This document shows, one piece after another, positions 1 through 8,440 of a stretch of 54,483 nucleotides of DNA. The stretch comes from Accumulibacter sp. (lineage in GTDB: Bacteria; Pseudomonadota; Gammaproteobacteria; Burkholderiales; Rhodocyclaceae). Position 1 is the first letter of the stretch; every line of letters begins with the position of its first letter. Made by a program: the position numbers and the translations under genes. Where the stretch lies: the NCBI GenBank assembly GCA_024235695.1, contig JACKLX010000021.1:1-54483 (forward strand). Reading direction: 5' to 3'. The notes below the pieces were generated by a model. It was not told the DNA's origin and ran no database searches. It saw only the letters and a program-made list of their open reading frames with translations.

Positions 1-1473
1 CATATCGAACAGAAGGGGGTCATCGGCGACCGAGTATGGGAGGACTTGAACTACAACGGGATACAGGATGCAGGCGAACCGGGGCTTGCCAGTGTCGTGG
101 TGAATCTGCTCGATGCGGGTGGCAATCCTACCGGTCTGTCCACGAGCACCGATGCCAATGGTGACTATCTGTTCAGCGACGTTGTTGCTGGCGACTACCG
201 GATCCAGGTGATCGCAGCATCTGGTTATTACTTCACCAAGGAGAATATTGGTCCGGACGACCGCGATTCGGATGTGGATAGTTCTGGAGTCAGTTCGATT
301 ATTAATCTTTCCGCAGGGGAAATCGATCTCACTTGGGATGCGGGTCTCTATCGCAAGGCAAGCCTCGGTGACAGAGTCTGGCTTGATCGGGACAAGGATG
401 GTATTCAGGATGCCAACGAGGTGGGTGTCGGCAACGTCAGTGTGAAACTGCTGGACGCCAGCGGCGCGGTCCTTGCTACGACCACGACCAACGTTTTTGG
501 CAATTACCTGTTCTCGAATCTCGACCCCGGTACTTACGGCCTGGAGTTCAATAAGGCCGCGGCTGTCACCGGTGCCATCTCGGTGGCCAAGTATCCCTGG
601 ACAATACAAGACGCGGGCGGGAATGGGAGCCTCGATTCAGACGTTAAAGCTGATCCAGCCAATCCAAACCTTGCTTTCACCACCGATCCCATCGTACTCA
701 CCTCCGGTGAAAACGATCTCACCTGGGATGCGGGAATAACGCCGATCGTCATCGATCTGAATGGCGACGGGATTCGTACCGTTTCCCGTGCCGACTCGCA
801 GGGTACTTTCGACTTGCTTGGCACGGGCGTGGGAATAAGCTCTGGTTGGTTGTCGGGTGAGGATGGTTTCCTGGTCGTCGATCGCAACGGTAACGGTCGG
901 ATTGATGACATTTCCGAGATGTTTGGTGGAACCCGCAAAGGTGACGGCTTCTCCAAACTGTCTACCTTCGACAGCAACGGCGACGGGGTGGTGGATGCCA
1001 GCGATGCGGACTTTGCTAGCCTCAAGATCTGGCAGGATATCAATGGCGATCATCAGACCGATGCCGGCGAGTTGATTAGCCTTGCGGATGCTGGCGTGAT
1101 CAGCCTGTCGGCTGATTATAGCGAACTGCCATTCCTGGATGCTCAGGGTAACCTGCACCTCGAGCGCAGCAGTGCGACATTGTCCGACGGTGCGGTGGTG
1201 GACATGACCGACGTGTATCTGAACGTATCGGTGTTCGATGCCGCGGCAGCTGGTGTCAATCTGCCGAGTCTTGCTGACTTGCTGGGTGGTGGCAATATCG
1301 TCGATGACCGATGGCTCGACTCCGAGCTGGACTGGGCCTCAGAGCCGGGGCAGCAGGCGACCGGTGTTGGAGCAGTTGATAACACATCGGCCGAATTCTC
1401 GATGGATGCGGGTGCTGCCGGGTTGAACGATCTGGACCTGCCGCCACAATATGCCTGTTGCGATGTGCTGTGA
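1..1473 (+). CDS. SdrD B-like repeat / calcium-binding secreted protein, 3' part
   Basis: The reading frame is open from the first base of the window, so the true start lies upstream; 490 residues are visible. Two SdrD B-like (CnaB-type Ig fold) domains occupy about residues 1-120 and 120-245, each opening with a GDRVW motif followed by a D-x-(D/N)-x-(D/N)-G loop (NYNGIQDAGE, DKDGIQDANE) and closing with LTWDAG. From residue 247 comes a domain typical of RTX and other type I secreted proteins (IVIDLNGDGI), with further EF-hand/dockerin-like loops DRNGNGRIDD, DSNGDGVVDASD and DINGDHQTDAGE. The C-terminus is acidic with no PEP-CTERM or LPXTG signal. It lies about 1.6 kb before a type I secretion operon on the same strand, so export by that system is a reasonable inference. 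Function is probably adhesive or structural; the ligand is unknown. Confidence 0.85.
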   Translation, partial: HIEQKGVIGDRVWEDLNYNGIQDAGEPGLASVVVNLLDAGGNPTGLSTSTDANGDYLFSDVVAGDYRIQVIAASGYYFTKENIGPDDRDSDVDSSGVSSIINLSAGEIDLTWDAGLYRKASLGDRVWLDRDKDGIQDANEVGVGNVSVKLLDASGAVLATTTTNVFGNYLFSNLDPGTYGLEFNKAAAVTGAISVAKYPWTIQDAGGNGSLDSDVKADPANPNLAFTTDPIVLTSGENDLTWDAGITPIVIDLNGDGIRTVSRADSQGTFDLLGTGVGISSGWLSGEDGFLVVDRNGNGRIDDISEMFGGTRKGDGFSKLSTFDSNGDGVVDASDADFASLKIWQDINGDHQTDAGELISLADAGVISLSADYSELPFLDAQGNLHLERSSATLSDGAVVDMTDVYLNVSVFDAAAAGVNLPSLADLLGGGNIVDDRWLDSELDWASEPGQQATGVGAVDNTSAEFSMDAGAAGLNDLDLPPQYACCDVL

Positions 1474-2023
1474 AGGCTGATTGTTTCTCGGCTTGATCGC
1501 CGGCTGATTCCGGCGCCTGGAAGATGTTCTGGATATTCCAGAGCATGCCGCGGGCGTCCGGAATCGGCGTTCTGTTTGGTAGCGCGCGGTCCGCTTTGGC
1601 CTTGTTGGGCTAGGGAGCACCACAGCAAGTCGCAACCCGAGGGAGGCTGTGTATGAATCGTGGTGACGCATCGGAAGCGTCGCCTCGCTGAGCGCGTGAC
1701 CTGACGAAGCCATCGTCTGGTCGGTTCCAAGTATGCCGTCGGACGTGGATGGGCGGTTTCGGCGTGTCCAGCAGCCTGCTCCTGGCGCCCATGAGTGAGG
1801 TCGTGTATTTCCCATGACGGGCGACTGTCCAAGGAGGGGCCAGAAGCCAGGCTTTTCGGCGAGGGCTTTTTCCCTGCTCCCTCTTTCATGGTGGGCACTA
1901 TCGCGATTGCAATTGCGCTTTTCTCTGTGCCGCGTAGCAGGCTGTCGATATTTTTTACATCAGTGATTCGAACGCTGCTTCTCATCGGTGCAAAAGCAAT
2001 ATAAATCCATGTCTTACCTGATA
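1474..2023. other. intergenic region, no supported gene
   Basis: About 550 bases separate the SdrD-type gene from the PEP-CTERM promoter. I see no convincing coding frame: the open frames on either strand are low complexity and lack family resemblance. A short inverted repeat (CGCCGG, six-base loop, CCGGCG at 1498-1515) follows the upstream stop codon but has no T tract, so it is at best a weak terminator. Base composition drops toward A+T between about 1900 and 2100, as expected before a regulated promoter. Confidence 0.5.
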
Positions 2024-2039
2024 TGGTATGCTTATTGCT
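2024..2039 (+). promoter_or_regulatory. sigma-54 (-24/-12) promoter for the PEP-CTERM gene
   Basis: The sequence TGGTATG-CTTA-TTGCT matches the RpoN consensus TGGCAYG-N4-TTGCW with the correct 11-base offset between the GG and GC dinucleotides. Transcription would start near 2051, about 60 bases before the leader ORF. Known from the PEP-CTERM/exosortase literature: these genes are often controlled by the PrsK/PrsR two-component pair acting with sigma-54. No enhancer site was identified here. Confidence 0.7.
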
Positions 2040-2112
2040 TGTTGCTGTTATGGATTTTGCAGTGGTATTTCAAGCTCGGTCTGTTCTGCGTCTTTTTCAA
2101 GGGAGGATTATC

Positions 2113-2160
2113 ATGAGCAACGCGATATTCGGTGCGTTTTTTGCGGGCGAGCACCAATGA
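2113..2160 (+). CDS. 15-residue leader peptide overlapping the PEP-CTERM start
   Basis: A strong Shine-Dalgarno stretch (AAGGGAGG, just before 2107) precedes an ATG that opens a frame of 15 codons (MSNAIFGAFFAGEHQ) ending in TGA at 2158-2160. That stop overlaps the ATG of the PEP-CTERM gene as ATGA. The PEP-CTERM start itself has only a weak ribosome site (GGGCGAG). The arrangement suggests translational coupling: ribosomes load at the leader and re-initiate on the main frame. The peptide has no recognisable domain and could be merely a vehicle for coupling. The strong ribosome site and the exact overlap are seen directly; the role is inferred. Confidence 0.55.
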   Translation: MSNAIFGAFFAGEHQ

Positions 2161-2912
2161 ACAAGTTTACCCGATCCGGTGTCTTCTGCGCCATGTGTTC
2201 GTTGAGCGCCGCGGCGCTCGGCGCGCCAGTCGCTCTGTCCAACCAGGGCTTTGAATCCGGCCTGACGGACTGGACTTCCAACGGCGCTGTGCTGGCGGTC
2301 GGTACGACGACAGTCACGACCTACGCGCCTTTCCCGAGCGGTAGCACGTGGACCGTCTACCCTTTTCAAACCCATATGGCCGAATTGACGAGTAACAATG
2401 GGGTCGATTTCAGTTCGAACATTGCCGACCTGGATGCGTTCTTTGGCTTGCCGCCCGGAACCATTAATTCATACATCCCTGAGGCCTACAACGGTTCCGG
2501 AATAAAGCAATCGTTCACCGGGAGTGCCGGCGACGTCCTCAAGCAGTACTACAATTTCTTCTCTACCGAAGACAGCAACTATGACTATGGCGATGGAACT
2601 CATCCCGATGACACCGCCTTCGCGGTAATCACGAGTTCTGGACTGGCCAGTTTCACGTTTCTGGCCAGTACGCAAAGCGTTGGTTTGTCAGGGCACACCA
2701 ACTGGCAGACGTTCAACTACACACTGCCGGCAACGGATACCTATACCATCGGCTTCGGCGTCGTCAACTGGCGTGATGAGTATTACGATGCAATACTGTT
2801 TGTTGACGACGGCACTCCCTCGGTTCCGGAACCAGGTTCCCTGGCGCTGCTCGGGCTTGGCCTGAGCGGACTCTGCTGGTTGCGCCGGAGGAAGTCCCTC
2901 ATCGGCCGTTGA
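2157..2912 (+). CDS. PEP-CTERM sorting-domain surface protein
   Basis: A secreted 251-residue protein. The N-terminus (MNKFTRSGVFCAMCSLSAAALGAP) is a signal peptide. The C-terminus holds the exosortase sorting signal: VPEPGS, a hydrophobic helix (LALLGLGLSGLCWL) and an RRRK cluster. In this family exosortase cleaves and processes the protein during export, and members are linked to extracellular matrix and floc formation. The middle is a Gly/Ser/Thr-rich beta-sandwich-like region beginning NQGFESGLTDWTSNG, as in many PEP-CTERM proteins with a carbohydrate-binding-like fold. The frame is open upstream to 2028, but 2157 is chosen because it begins the signal peptide and overlaps the leader stop. 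The sigma-54-like promoter at 2024 probably controls it. No exosortase gene is in the window. Confidence 0.88.
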   Translation: MNKFTRSGVFCAMCSLSAAALGAPVALSNQGFESGLTDWTSNGAVLAVGTTTVTTYAPFPSGSTWTVYPFQTHMAELTSNNGVDFSSNIADLDAFFGLPPGTINSYIPEAYNGSGIKQSFTGSAGDVLKQYYNFFSTEDSNYDYGDGTHPDDTAFAVITSSGLASFTFLASTQSVGLSGHTNWQTFNYTLPATDTYTIGFGVVNWRDEYYDAILFVDDGTPSVPEPGSLALLGLGLSGLCWLRRRKSLIGR

Positions 2913-3070
2913 ATTCGACGACCAACACGACAAATCGGAGAAATCCCGTTCTGCCGCCTGGTCGCGTTCTGTCGGGGCCACGGCCGGTGCTTTGAACAAG
3001 AGCCTCGGTGTTGACCGTACTTGATCGAGCCGGGCGGGTTCGTTAGCCACTCTTACACGCGAGAAAACAT

Positions 3071-3493
3071 ATGAGCAGCAAGAACAATACCGCGAAGGAC
3101 TCCGAGGTCTTGCCCGACCCGGAAGCCGCCAAACCTGCGCAGTCGGTGTCCGTGACGGTCCGACTGCAACCGGTTGAGCATTCGCACCAGCCCATCTTTT
3201 CGAACTTCACGACCGTGCAAACCGGCACTGGCGTCGTCTTTGTCGACTTCGGATTTCTCGAACCTCAGACGATGGCGCACCTGGCGCGCCTTGGACAGCC
3301 TGGCGTGAAAATCCCGGAGGCGATCGAGGGAAGATTGGCCTGCCGCATGGCCTTGGGTCTCGACACTGTCGCCAATCTGGCGAATCAATTGAACCACTTG
3401 TTGCGCAGTGCCGCTGCCAGCCAGGCTCAGCCAGCGCAACCGGCAGCAGCAGAGGGGCAGGGGGTAGAGGGAGCAGCAGAGCCGATTCATTGA
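3071..3493 (+). CDS. DUF3467-like small protein, first gene of the secretion operon
   Basis: A soluble protein of 140 residues with no signal peptide or membrane segment. The central region (IFSNFTTVQTGTGVVFVDFGFLEP, about residues 42-66) resembles DUF3467, whose members show a Y/F-S-N ... F-x-L/V-DF-G/x pattern followed by a C-terminal helix; here that helix is the MALGLDTVANLANQLNHLL stretch. The last 30 residues are low complexity, rich in Ala, Gln and Glu. It lies 86 bases before the secretion ABC transporter on the same strand and is probably cotranscribed with it. Its role is unknown; a cytoplasmic accessory role in secretion is only a guess from position. The ribosome site before the ATG is weak. 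Confidence 0.7.
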   Translation: MSSKNNTAKDSEVLPDPEAAKPAQSVSVTVRLQPVEHSHQPIFSNFTTVQTGTGVVFVDFGFLEPQTMAHLARLGQPGVKIPEAIEGRLACRMALGLDTVANLANQLNHLLRSAAASQAQPAQPAAAEGQGVEGAAEPIH

Positions 3494-3579
3494 CCTCTGG
3501 GAGCGGCCGGCGTAAGCTGACTGGAGCAAACGCCATGCCCGCGCCGACCCGATGACCCCACCGCCCGGAAAGCCCCGAC

Positions 3580-5403
3580 ATGCCTGAACCCTCGCAGCGC
3601 CCGGAATTGGCCCGGGCGCTTCTCGCATTCCGGCAGGCCTTTCTCACCGTCGGTGCCTTCAGCTTTTTCACCAACCTGCTGATGCTCACGCCAGCGATCT
3701 ATATGCTGCAGCTCTACGATCGCGCGCTCGGCAGCCGCAATCCGACGACGCTACTGATGCTCACTCTGATCGCACTCGGTCTGCTGGCTCTGATGGCGTT
3801 GCTCGAGTGGATCCGGTCGATGGTCTTGGTCCGTGTCGGCGCCCGCCTTGACCTCGACATCAACAACCGCATTTTCGACGCCACCTTCGAACGTAATCTG
3901 CGCCAGGCCGGCCAGAACCCGGCGCAAGCGCTGCACGACCTCGCTTCGATGCGCCAGACACTCACTGGCGCCGGCCTGGTCGCGCTGATCGACGCGCCCT
4001 GGATGCCGATCTACGTCGTCGTGATCTTCATGATGCACAGCCATTTGGGTGTGTTCGCGCTGATCGGCGTGTTGCTGCTGATCACGCTGGCTCTGATCAA
4101 CGAACGTATTTCCGCCGGGCCGCTCGGCGAAGCCCAGAAACTCGGCATCGCCGCCAACGCACAAGCCAACAGTCATCTGCGCAACGCCGAAGTCATCGAA
4201 GCCATGGGCATGCTGCCCGCCATTCGCGGCCGCTGGTTCAAGCTGCATCAGAAATTCCTCGTCCAGCAGGCGCTGGCCAATGACCGTGCCGGCATGCTCA
4301 ATGCTGTCACCCGCTTCGCACGGATCTCCATGCAATCGCTGGCACTGGGCTACGGTGCCCTGCTGACCATCGACGGTGAGATCACTGCCGGGATGATGAT
4401 CGCCGGCTCGATCCTCGTCGGCCGCGCACTGGCACCCGTCGAAGCGCTGATCGGCAACTGGAAGCAACTCGTCTCGGCGCGCGCGGCGTACCTGCGGCTG
4501 GCCGAGCTGCTGCGTGTCTATCCCGCGCGCGTCGCCGGCATGCCGCTGCCCAGGCCAGTCGGCGACGTCTTGGTCGAGAACGCCGCCACCGCGGCACCGG
4601 GAAGCAAGACCCTGATCCTCAAGAACATCAATTTCAAGCTCAAGGCCGGCGAAGTCGTCGCCATCATCGGCCCCAGCGCGTCGGGCAAGTCTACCCTTGC
4701 ACGCTTGCTGGTCGGCGTCTGGCCCACTGTCGCCGGCTCGGTCCGCCTCGACGGCTGCGATGTCTACAAATGGAACAAGGACGAACTCGGTCCCTACCTG
4801 GGCTACCTGCCGCAGGACATCGAGCTCTTCGATGGCACCGTCGCCGAGAACATCGCCCGCTTCGGTGAAGTCGATTCCGACCGGGTCCTTGCCGCCGCGC
4901 AGGCCGCCGGTGTTCACGAACTGATCCTGCACCTGCCCAAGGGCTACGACACGCCCATCGGCGATGCCGGCAGCGCCCTCTCGGGCGGTCAGAAGCAACG
5001 CATCGGCCTCGCCCGTGCGCTCTACGGCGAGCCAGCGCTGATCGTCCTCGACGAACCCAACTCCAACCTCGACGACCATGGTGAAGCGGCGTTGGTCGAC
5101 ACTATCCGGCGCCTCAAGGCACAACGGCGTACGGTCGTGATGGTTACCCACCGGCTGAGCACACTCGCCGTCGCCGACAGCATTCTCGTCCTGCACGAGG
5201 GTAGCTTGAAGGCGCATGGCCCACGCGACCAGATCCTCGAAGCCATGCGATCGGCGAGTGGTGGGAATGGTGCCGGTGCGGGAAATGCTCCGAATGCCGC
5301 GAATGCCATGAATGGCCCCGCCGCCGGGCGCGGCCGCAAGCCCGCACGGCCAGTCAGCACGCCGGCTGACGGACTGCCGTCGGCGCCGGCCGTCGGCGTT
5401 TGA
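3580..5403 (+). CDS. prtD: type I secretion ABC permease/ATPase (PrtD family)
   Basis: Inner-membrane exporter that powers one-step secretion of unfolded proteins from cytoplasm to exterior, 607 residues. The N-terminal half is the six-helix ABC transmembrane domain (starting about residue 20, AFSFFTNLLMLTPAIYMLQLYDR, diagnostic of the PrtD branch, which lacks an N-terminal peptidase). The nucleotide-binding domain has Walker A GPSASGKST near residue 364, signature LSGGQKQR near 467, Walker B ALIVLDEPNSNLD near 486-498 and the H-loop VMVTHRLS near 520. The C-terminal 55 residues are an unusual Gly/Ala/Asn/Pro-rich tail (NGAGAGNAPNAANAMNG). It is followed after 18 bases by the adaptor gene. 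Candidate substrates in the window are the SdrD-type protein upstream and the giant adhesin at the right edge. Confidence 0.95.
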   Translation: MPEPSQRPELARALLAFRQAFLTVGAFSFFTNLLMLTPAIYMLQLYDRALGSRNPTTLLMLTLIALGLLALMALLEWIRSMVLVRVGARLDLDINNRIFDATFERNLRQAGQNPAQALHDLASMRQTLTGAGLVALIDAPWMPIYVVVIFMMHSHLGVFALIGVLLLITLALINERISAGPLGEAQKLGIAANAQANSHLRNAEVIEAMGMLPAIRGRWFKLHQKFLVQQALANDRAGMLNAVTRFARISMQSLALGYGALLTIDGEITAGMMIAGSILVGRALAPVEALIGNWKQLVSARAAYLRLAELLRVYPARVAGMPLPRPVGDVLVENAATAAPGSKTLILKNINFKLKAGEVVAIIGPSASGKSTLARLLVGVWPTVAGSVRLDGCDVYKWNKDELGPYLGYLPQDIELFDGTVAENIARFGEVDSDRVLAAAQAAGVHELILHLPKGYDTPIGDAGSALSGGQKQRIGLARALYGEPALIVLDEPNSNLDDHGEAALVDTIRRLKAQRRTVVMVTHRLSTLAVADSILVLHEGSLKAHGPRDQILEAMRSASGGNGAGAGNAPNAANAMNGPAAGRGRKPARPVSTPADGLPSAPAVGV

Positions 5404-5421
5404 TCGGCAAGGGGAGACACC

Positions 5422-6855
5422 ATGGCCATCCCGATTTTCGACCGCAGGCGCCGCAAGAACTCCGCCGACCACGCGGTCGACGGGGCCAGTGACCCTGGCG
5501 ATGCCAACGACACCGGCGACGTCAGCCAACTCGCCCCGGCTGCCGCCAACCAGGCCGCCTCGGAGGTCAACATCAATCACCGCCGCGCTTCCCGACTCGG
5601 TTGGCTGGTGCTCGCCATCGGCTTTGGTGGCTTCATTCTCTGGGCCAGCTTGGCACCGCTCGATCAGGGTGTGCCGGCCAGCGGCAAGGTCGTCGTCACC
5701 GGAAATCGCAAGACTGTGCAGAACCTCAGCCCGGGAATGGTCCAGGCGATCCTCGTCAAGGACGGCGACGAAGTCCGCGGCGGCGACGTGTTGGTGCGCC
5801 TCGATCCGACCACCGCGCGTGCGCAGTTTGAAGTCGCGCAGAGCCAATGGCTGGTCGCCAAAGCCACCGAAGCGCGCCTGCTCGCCGACGTCCAGGGGCA
5901 GACGGAAATCGACTTTCCGGAGGAACTGCTGAAACATCAGCACGACCCCCGCGCTGCCAGTGCGATCGCCGTCCAGAACCAACTGCTGAATTCGCGCCAG
6001 GCTGGCCTGCGCGCCGAGTTGGCGGCGATGAGCAATACCCTGACGGGCCTGCAGTCCTACGCCAGGGGTCTCGACGCGACGCGCCGTGCCAAGGAAGCGC
6101 AGGCGACACTGCTGCGCGAAGAACTCCAGGGTCTGCGCGAACTCGCAGCCGAAGGCTACTTGCCGCGCAACCGCTTGTCCGAGCAGGAGCGCCTGCTGGC
6201 GCAACTCAGTGGTGCCATTTCCGAAGACCTCGGCAACCTCGGGCGCGCGCAGCAGAGCATCGGCGAGATGCGGATGCGCATCGTTGCCCGCGAGCAGGAG
6301 TACCGCAAGGAAGTCGAAACTGCGCTGGCTGAAGTCCAGAAAGAAACCAGCAGCCTCGAAAGCCGCATCAAGGGACTTGCATTCGACCTCGCCAACACCG
6401 ACATCCATGCGCCGACCGAAGGGATTGTCGTCGGCTTGAGCGTTCACACCATTGGCGGCGTCCTCGCGCCGGGAACGCCGCTGATGGACATCGTCCCCAA
6501 GAACGAGCCGCTGCGCATAGACGTGGACATCCCGACCACGCTGATCGACAAGGTGCGGCTCGGCCTGCCGGTCGAAATCACCTTTCCGGCGTTCAACCAG
6601 CGCACCACGCCGCAGATTCCCGGCGAGTTCGTCCAGGTCGCCGCCGACGCCAGCACCGACCCGCAAGGCAGGGTGCCGCCGTTCTACCGCGGCCAGGTAT
6701 TGGTCACCGCCGAGGGAATGAAGAAACTCAAGACGCACGAGATCAAGGCCGGGATGCCCGCCGAAGTCTTCATCCGGACCGGCGAGCGGACGATGCTGAA
6801 CTACCTGTTCAAACCACTGGTCGACCGCTTCAACTCGGCCTTGACCGAGGAATGA
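5422..6855 (+). CDS. prtE: type I secretion periplasmic adaptor (HlyD/PrtE family)
   Basis: Membrane-fusion protein of 477 residues that bridges the ABC exporter and the outer-membrane channel. A cytoplasmic N-terminal segment of about 57 residues is followed by one membrane helix (RLGWLVLAIGFGGFILWASLAPL). Next come a biotinyl/lipoyl half-motif (SGKVVVTGNRKTVQNLSPGMVQAILVKDGDEV), a long coiled coil about residues 130-320 and the second half-motif (DIHAPTEGIVVGLSVHTIGGVL). The C-terminal beta-barrel ends KAGMPAEVFIRTGERTMLNYLFKPLVDRF, the typical PrtE/HlyD ending. A clear ribosome site (AAGGGGAG) precedes the ATG. Its stop codon overlaps the start of the TolC gene by four bases (ATGA), so the two are translationally coupled. 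Confidence 0.95.
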   Translation: MAIPIFDRRRRKNSADHAVDGASDPGDANDTGDVSQLAPAAANQAASEVNINHRRASRLGWLVLAIGFGGFILWASLAPLDQGVPASGKVVVTGNRKTVQNLSPGMVQAILVKDGDEVRGGDVLVRLDPTTARAQFEVAQSQWLVAKATEARLLADVQGQTEIDFPEELLKHQHDPRAASAIAVQNQLLNSRQAGLRAELAAMSNTLTGLQSYARGLDATRRAKEAQATLLREELQGLRELAAEGYLPRNRLSEQERLLAQLSGAISEDLGNLGRAQQSIGEMRMRIVAREQEYRKEVETALAEVQKETSSLESRIKGLAFDLANTDIHAPTEGIVVGLSVHTIGGVLAPGTPLMDIVPKNEPLRIDVDIPTTLIDKVRLGLPVEITFPAFNQRTTPQIPGEFVQVAADASTDPQGRVPPFYRGQVLVTAEGMKKLKTHEIKAGMPAEVFIRTGERTMLNYLFKPLVDRFNSALTEE

Positions 6856-8201
6856 GCAACCGGCCCAAACTGGCGATCGTGGCCGGCACGCTGGCGCTGT
6901 GCTCGCTGACTTCGCCGCCGTTGTCCTCGGCGGTTGCCGCCGGCCTGCTCGATGCGTACCAGGCGGCGCGGCAGCACGACCCGGCATTCACTGCCGCACG
7001 CTACGAGCGTGACGCCGGTCAGTATGCGGTCGACATCGGCCGCGCTGGCCTGCTGCCGACGGTCTCGATTACCGGTTCCTACGCCAAGAATACGGGCGAG
7101 CGCGAGTCGACCGTGGTCAACGTCACCCAGTCGCTTGACTACTACGACAAGCAGGCGGCGATCATCCTGCGCCAGCCGCTGTTCAACTACGACAGCTACG
7201 TCCGCTACCAGCAAGGTGGCGTCCAGACCGCCTACAGTGATGCAGTCTTCGACCGCAAGGAAGCCGAATTTGCAAGCAAGGTCTCCACCGCCTACTTCGA
7301 CGTCCTGCTGGCGCTCGAGCGACTGGCGTTGACCGACGCCGAGATCGCCGCCTACGGCGCCCAGCGCGAACTTGCGCAGCGCCGGATGCGCGGCGGCGAG
7401 GGGACTTTGACCGACATCGCCGAGGCCGAGTCGCGGCTGCAGTTCGCCGAGGCCGGCCGTGCCGAAGCGCTCGACCGCGTCGCGGTCACCACCCGCGTCC
7501 TGCAGGGAATCACCGGCAAGCCGATGCGCGACCTGTGGGCACTGCGCCCGGACTTCATGCCGACCGGCATCCAACCCGCCGATCTCGAGGCGTGGTCGGC
7601 GTTGGCGCAGGAAAACAGCCCGGAGATTCGTGCCCGGCGCAAGCTCGTCGAACTGGCCAGCCTGGAAGTCGAGCGCAACCGCGCCGGCCACCTGCCACAG
7701 CTGGACTTCGTCGCGCGCGCCGTGCGCGCCGAAAACGAGACGATTTCGACGCTCAATCAAAAGAGCTCGATCACCACCGTCGGCGTCCAGCTCAACGTGC
7801 CACTGTACGCCGGTGGCCGGGTGGATGCGCTGACCGGACAGGCGGTCGCCAACCGCGGCCGCGCCCAGGCCGAACTGGAGGTGGCAATCAACGAGGCGCT
7901 GGTGGACGTCGAAAGGCAATTCCTGGCGGTGCAGACCGGGATCAGCCGGGTTGCCGCGTACCAGAAGGCGGTTGACGCCAGCCTGGTGGCAGTCAAGGGC
8001 AACAAGCGCGGCATGGCCGCCGGCATCCGGACCAACACCGACGTGCTCGACGCCGAGCGTCAGATGTTCGTCGCCAAACGCGATCTCGCCCAGGCACGCT
8101 ACGAGTTCCTGGTCAGCACGCTGCAGCTGAAAGCCGTCGCAGGCGTCCTCTCGGAAAAGGATATCGCCGAAATCGAGGCCTTGCTCGTGCCGCGATCTTG
8201 A
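6852..8201 (+). CDS. tolC: TolC-family outer-membrane channel of the type I system
   Basis: Outer-membrane efflux protein of 449 residues. The first 30 residues are a signal peptide ending near AVAA, followed by the TolC-type opening GLLDAYQAARQHDPAFTAARYERDAG. Two repeated halves of alternating coiled-coil and beta-strand segments are visible; the second ends with NTDVLDAERQMFVAKRDLAQARYEFLVSTLQLKAVAGVLSE, the conserved C-terminal motif of type I secretion outer-membrane proteins. The gene overlaps the adaptor gene by four bases and closes the operon. It could also serve drug efflux pumps, as TolC does elsewhere, but the coupling to prtD/prtE argues for a dedicated secretion channel. Confidence 0.95.
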   Translation: MSNRPKLAIVAGTLALCSLTSPPLSSAVAAGLLDAYQAARQHDPAFTAARYERDAGQYAVDIGRAGLLPTVSITGSYAKNTGERESTVVNVTQSLDYYDKQAAIILRQPLFNYDSYVRYQQGGVQTAYSDAVFDRKEAEFASKVSTAYFDVLLALERLALTDAEIAAYGAQRELAQRRMRGGEGTLTDIAEAESRLQFAEAGRAEALDRVAVTTRVLQGITGKPMRDLWALRPDFMPTGIQPADLEAWSALAQENSPEIRARRKLVELASLEVERNRAGHLPQLDFVARAVRAENETISTLNQKSSITTVGVQLNVPLYAGGRVDALTGQAVANRGRAQAELEVAINEALVDVERQFLAVQTGISRVAAYQKAVDASLVAVKGNKRGMAAGIRTNTDVLDAERQMFVAKRDLAQARYEFLVSTLQLKAVAGVLSEKDIAEIEALLVPRS

Positions 8202-8306
8202 GCGGGCAGGGCGCGGCTTACAGTTTTGCAAAGTCCCGTACGGGTGCGGTGCTCGATTGCCTGACGACCATCAGCACCACCACGCGCCAAGACGCTCGCG
8301 ACGGGT

Positions 8307-8335
8307 TTGGTGTTCCCCGAGCGTTCTGCTAGAAT
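8307..8335 (+). promoter_or_regulatory. probable sigma-70 promoter of tRNA-Ser
   Basis: A -35-like TTGGTG (8307-8312) and a -10-like TAGAAT (8330-8335) are separated by 17 bases. The expected start is about six bases before the mature tRNA 5' end. The -35 is weak, the -10 good. Confidence 0.45.
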
Positions 8336-8347
8336 CCGCCGTCTTGC

Positions 8348-8435
8348 GGAGAGATGGATGAGTGGTTTAAGTCGCACGCCTGGAAAGCGTGTTTAGGATG
8401 ATATCCTAACGCGGGTTCGAATCCCGCTCTCTCCG
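8348..8435 (+). tRNA. tRNA-Ser (GGA)
   Basis: Seven-base-pair acceptor stem GGAGAGA (8348-8354) with TCTCTCC (8428-8434), discriminator G at 8435 and encoded CCA at 8436-8438. The anticodon loop reads CTGGAAA, giving anticodon GGA for UCC/UCU serine codons. The long variable arm (TTTAGGATGATATCCTAAC) is the class II feature of tRNA-Ser. The T arm is GCGGG-TTCGAAT-CCCGC. The encoded CCA lies only two bases from the stop codon of the convergent gene at 8441. Confidence 0.97.
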
Positions 8436-8440
8436 CCATG

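Noticed and set aside
1498-1515. Inverted repeat as a terminator after the SdrD-type gene
   Set aside because: Six-base stem with no following T tract.
3751-6987. Minus-strand open frame of about 1078 codons
   Set aside because: It lies exactly opposite prtD and prtE, has no family motifs and is the codon-bias shadow of those high-GC genes.
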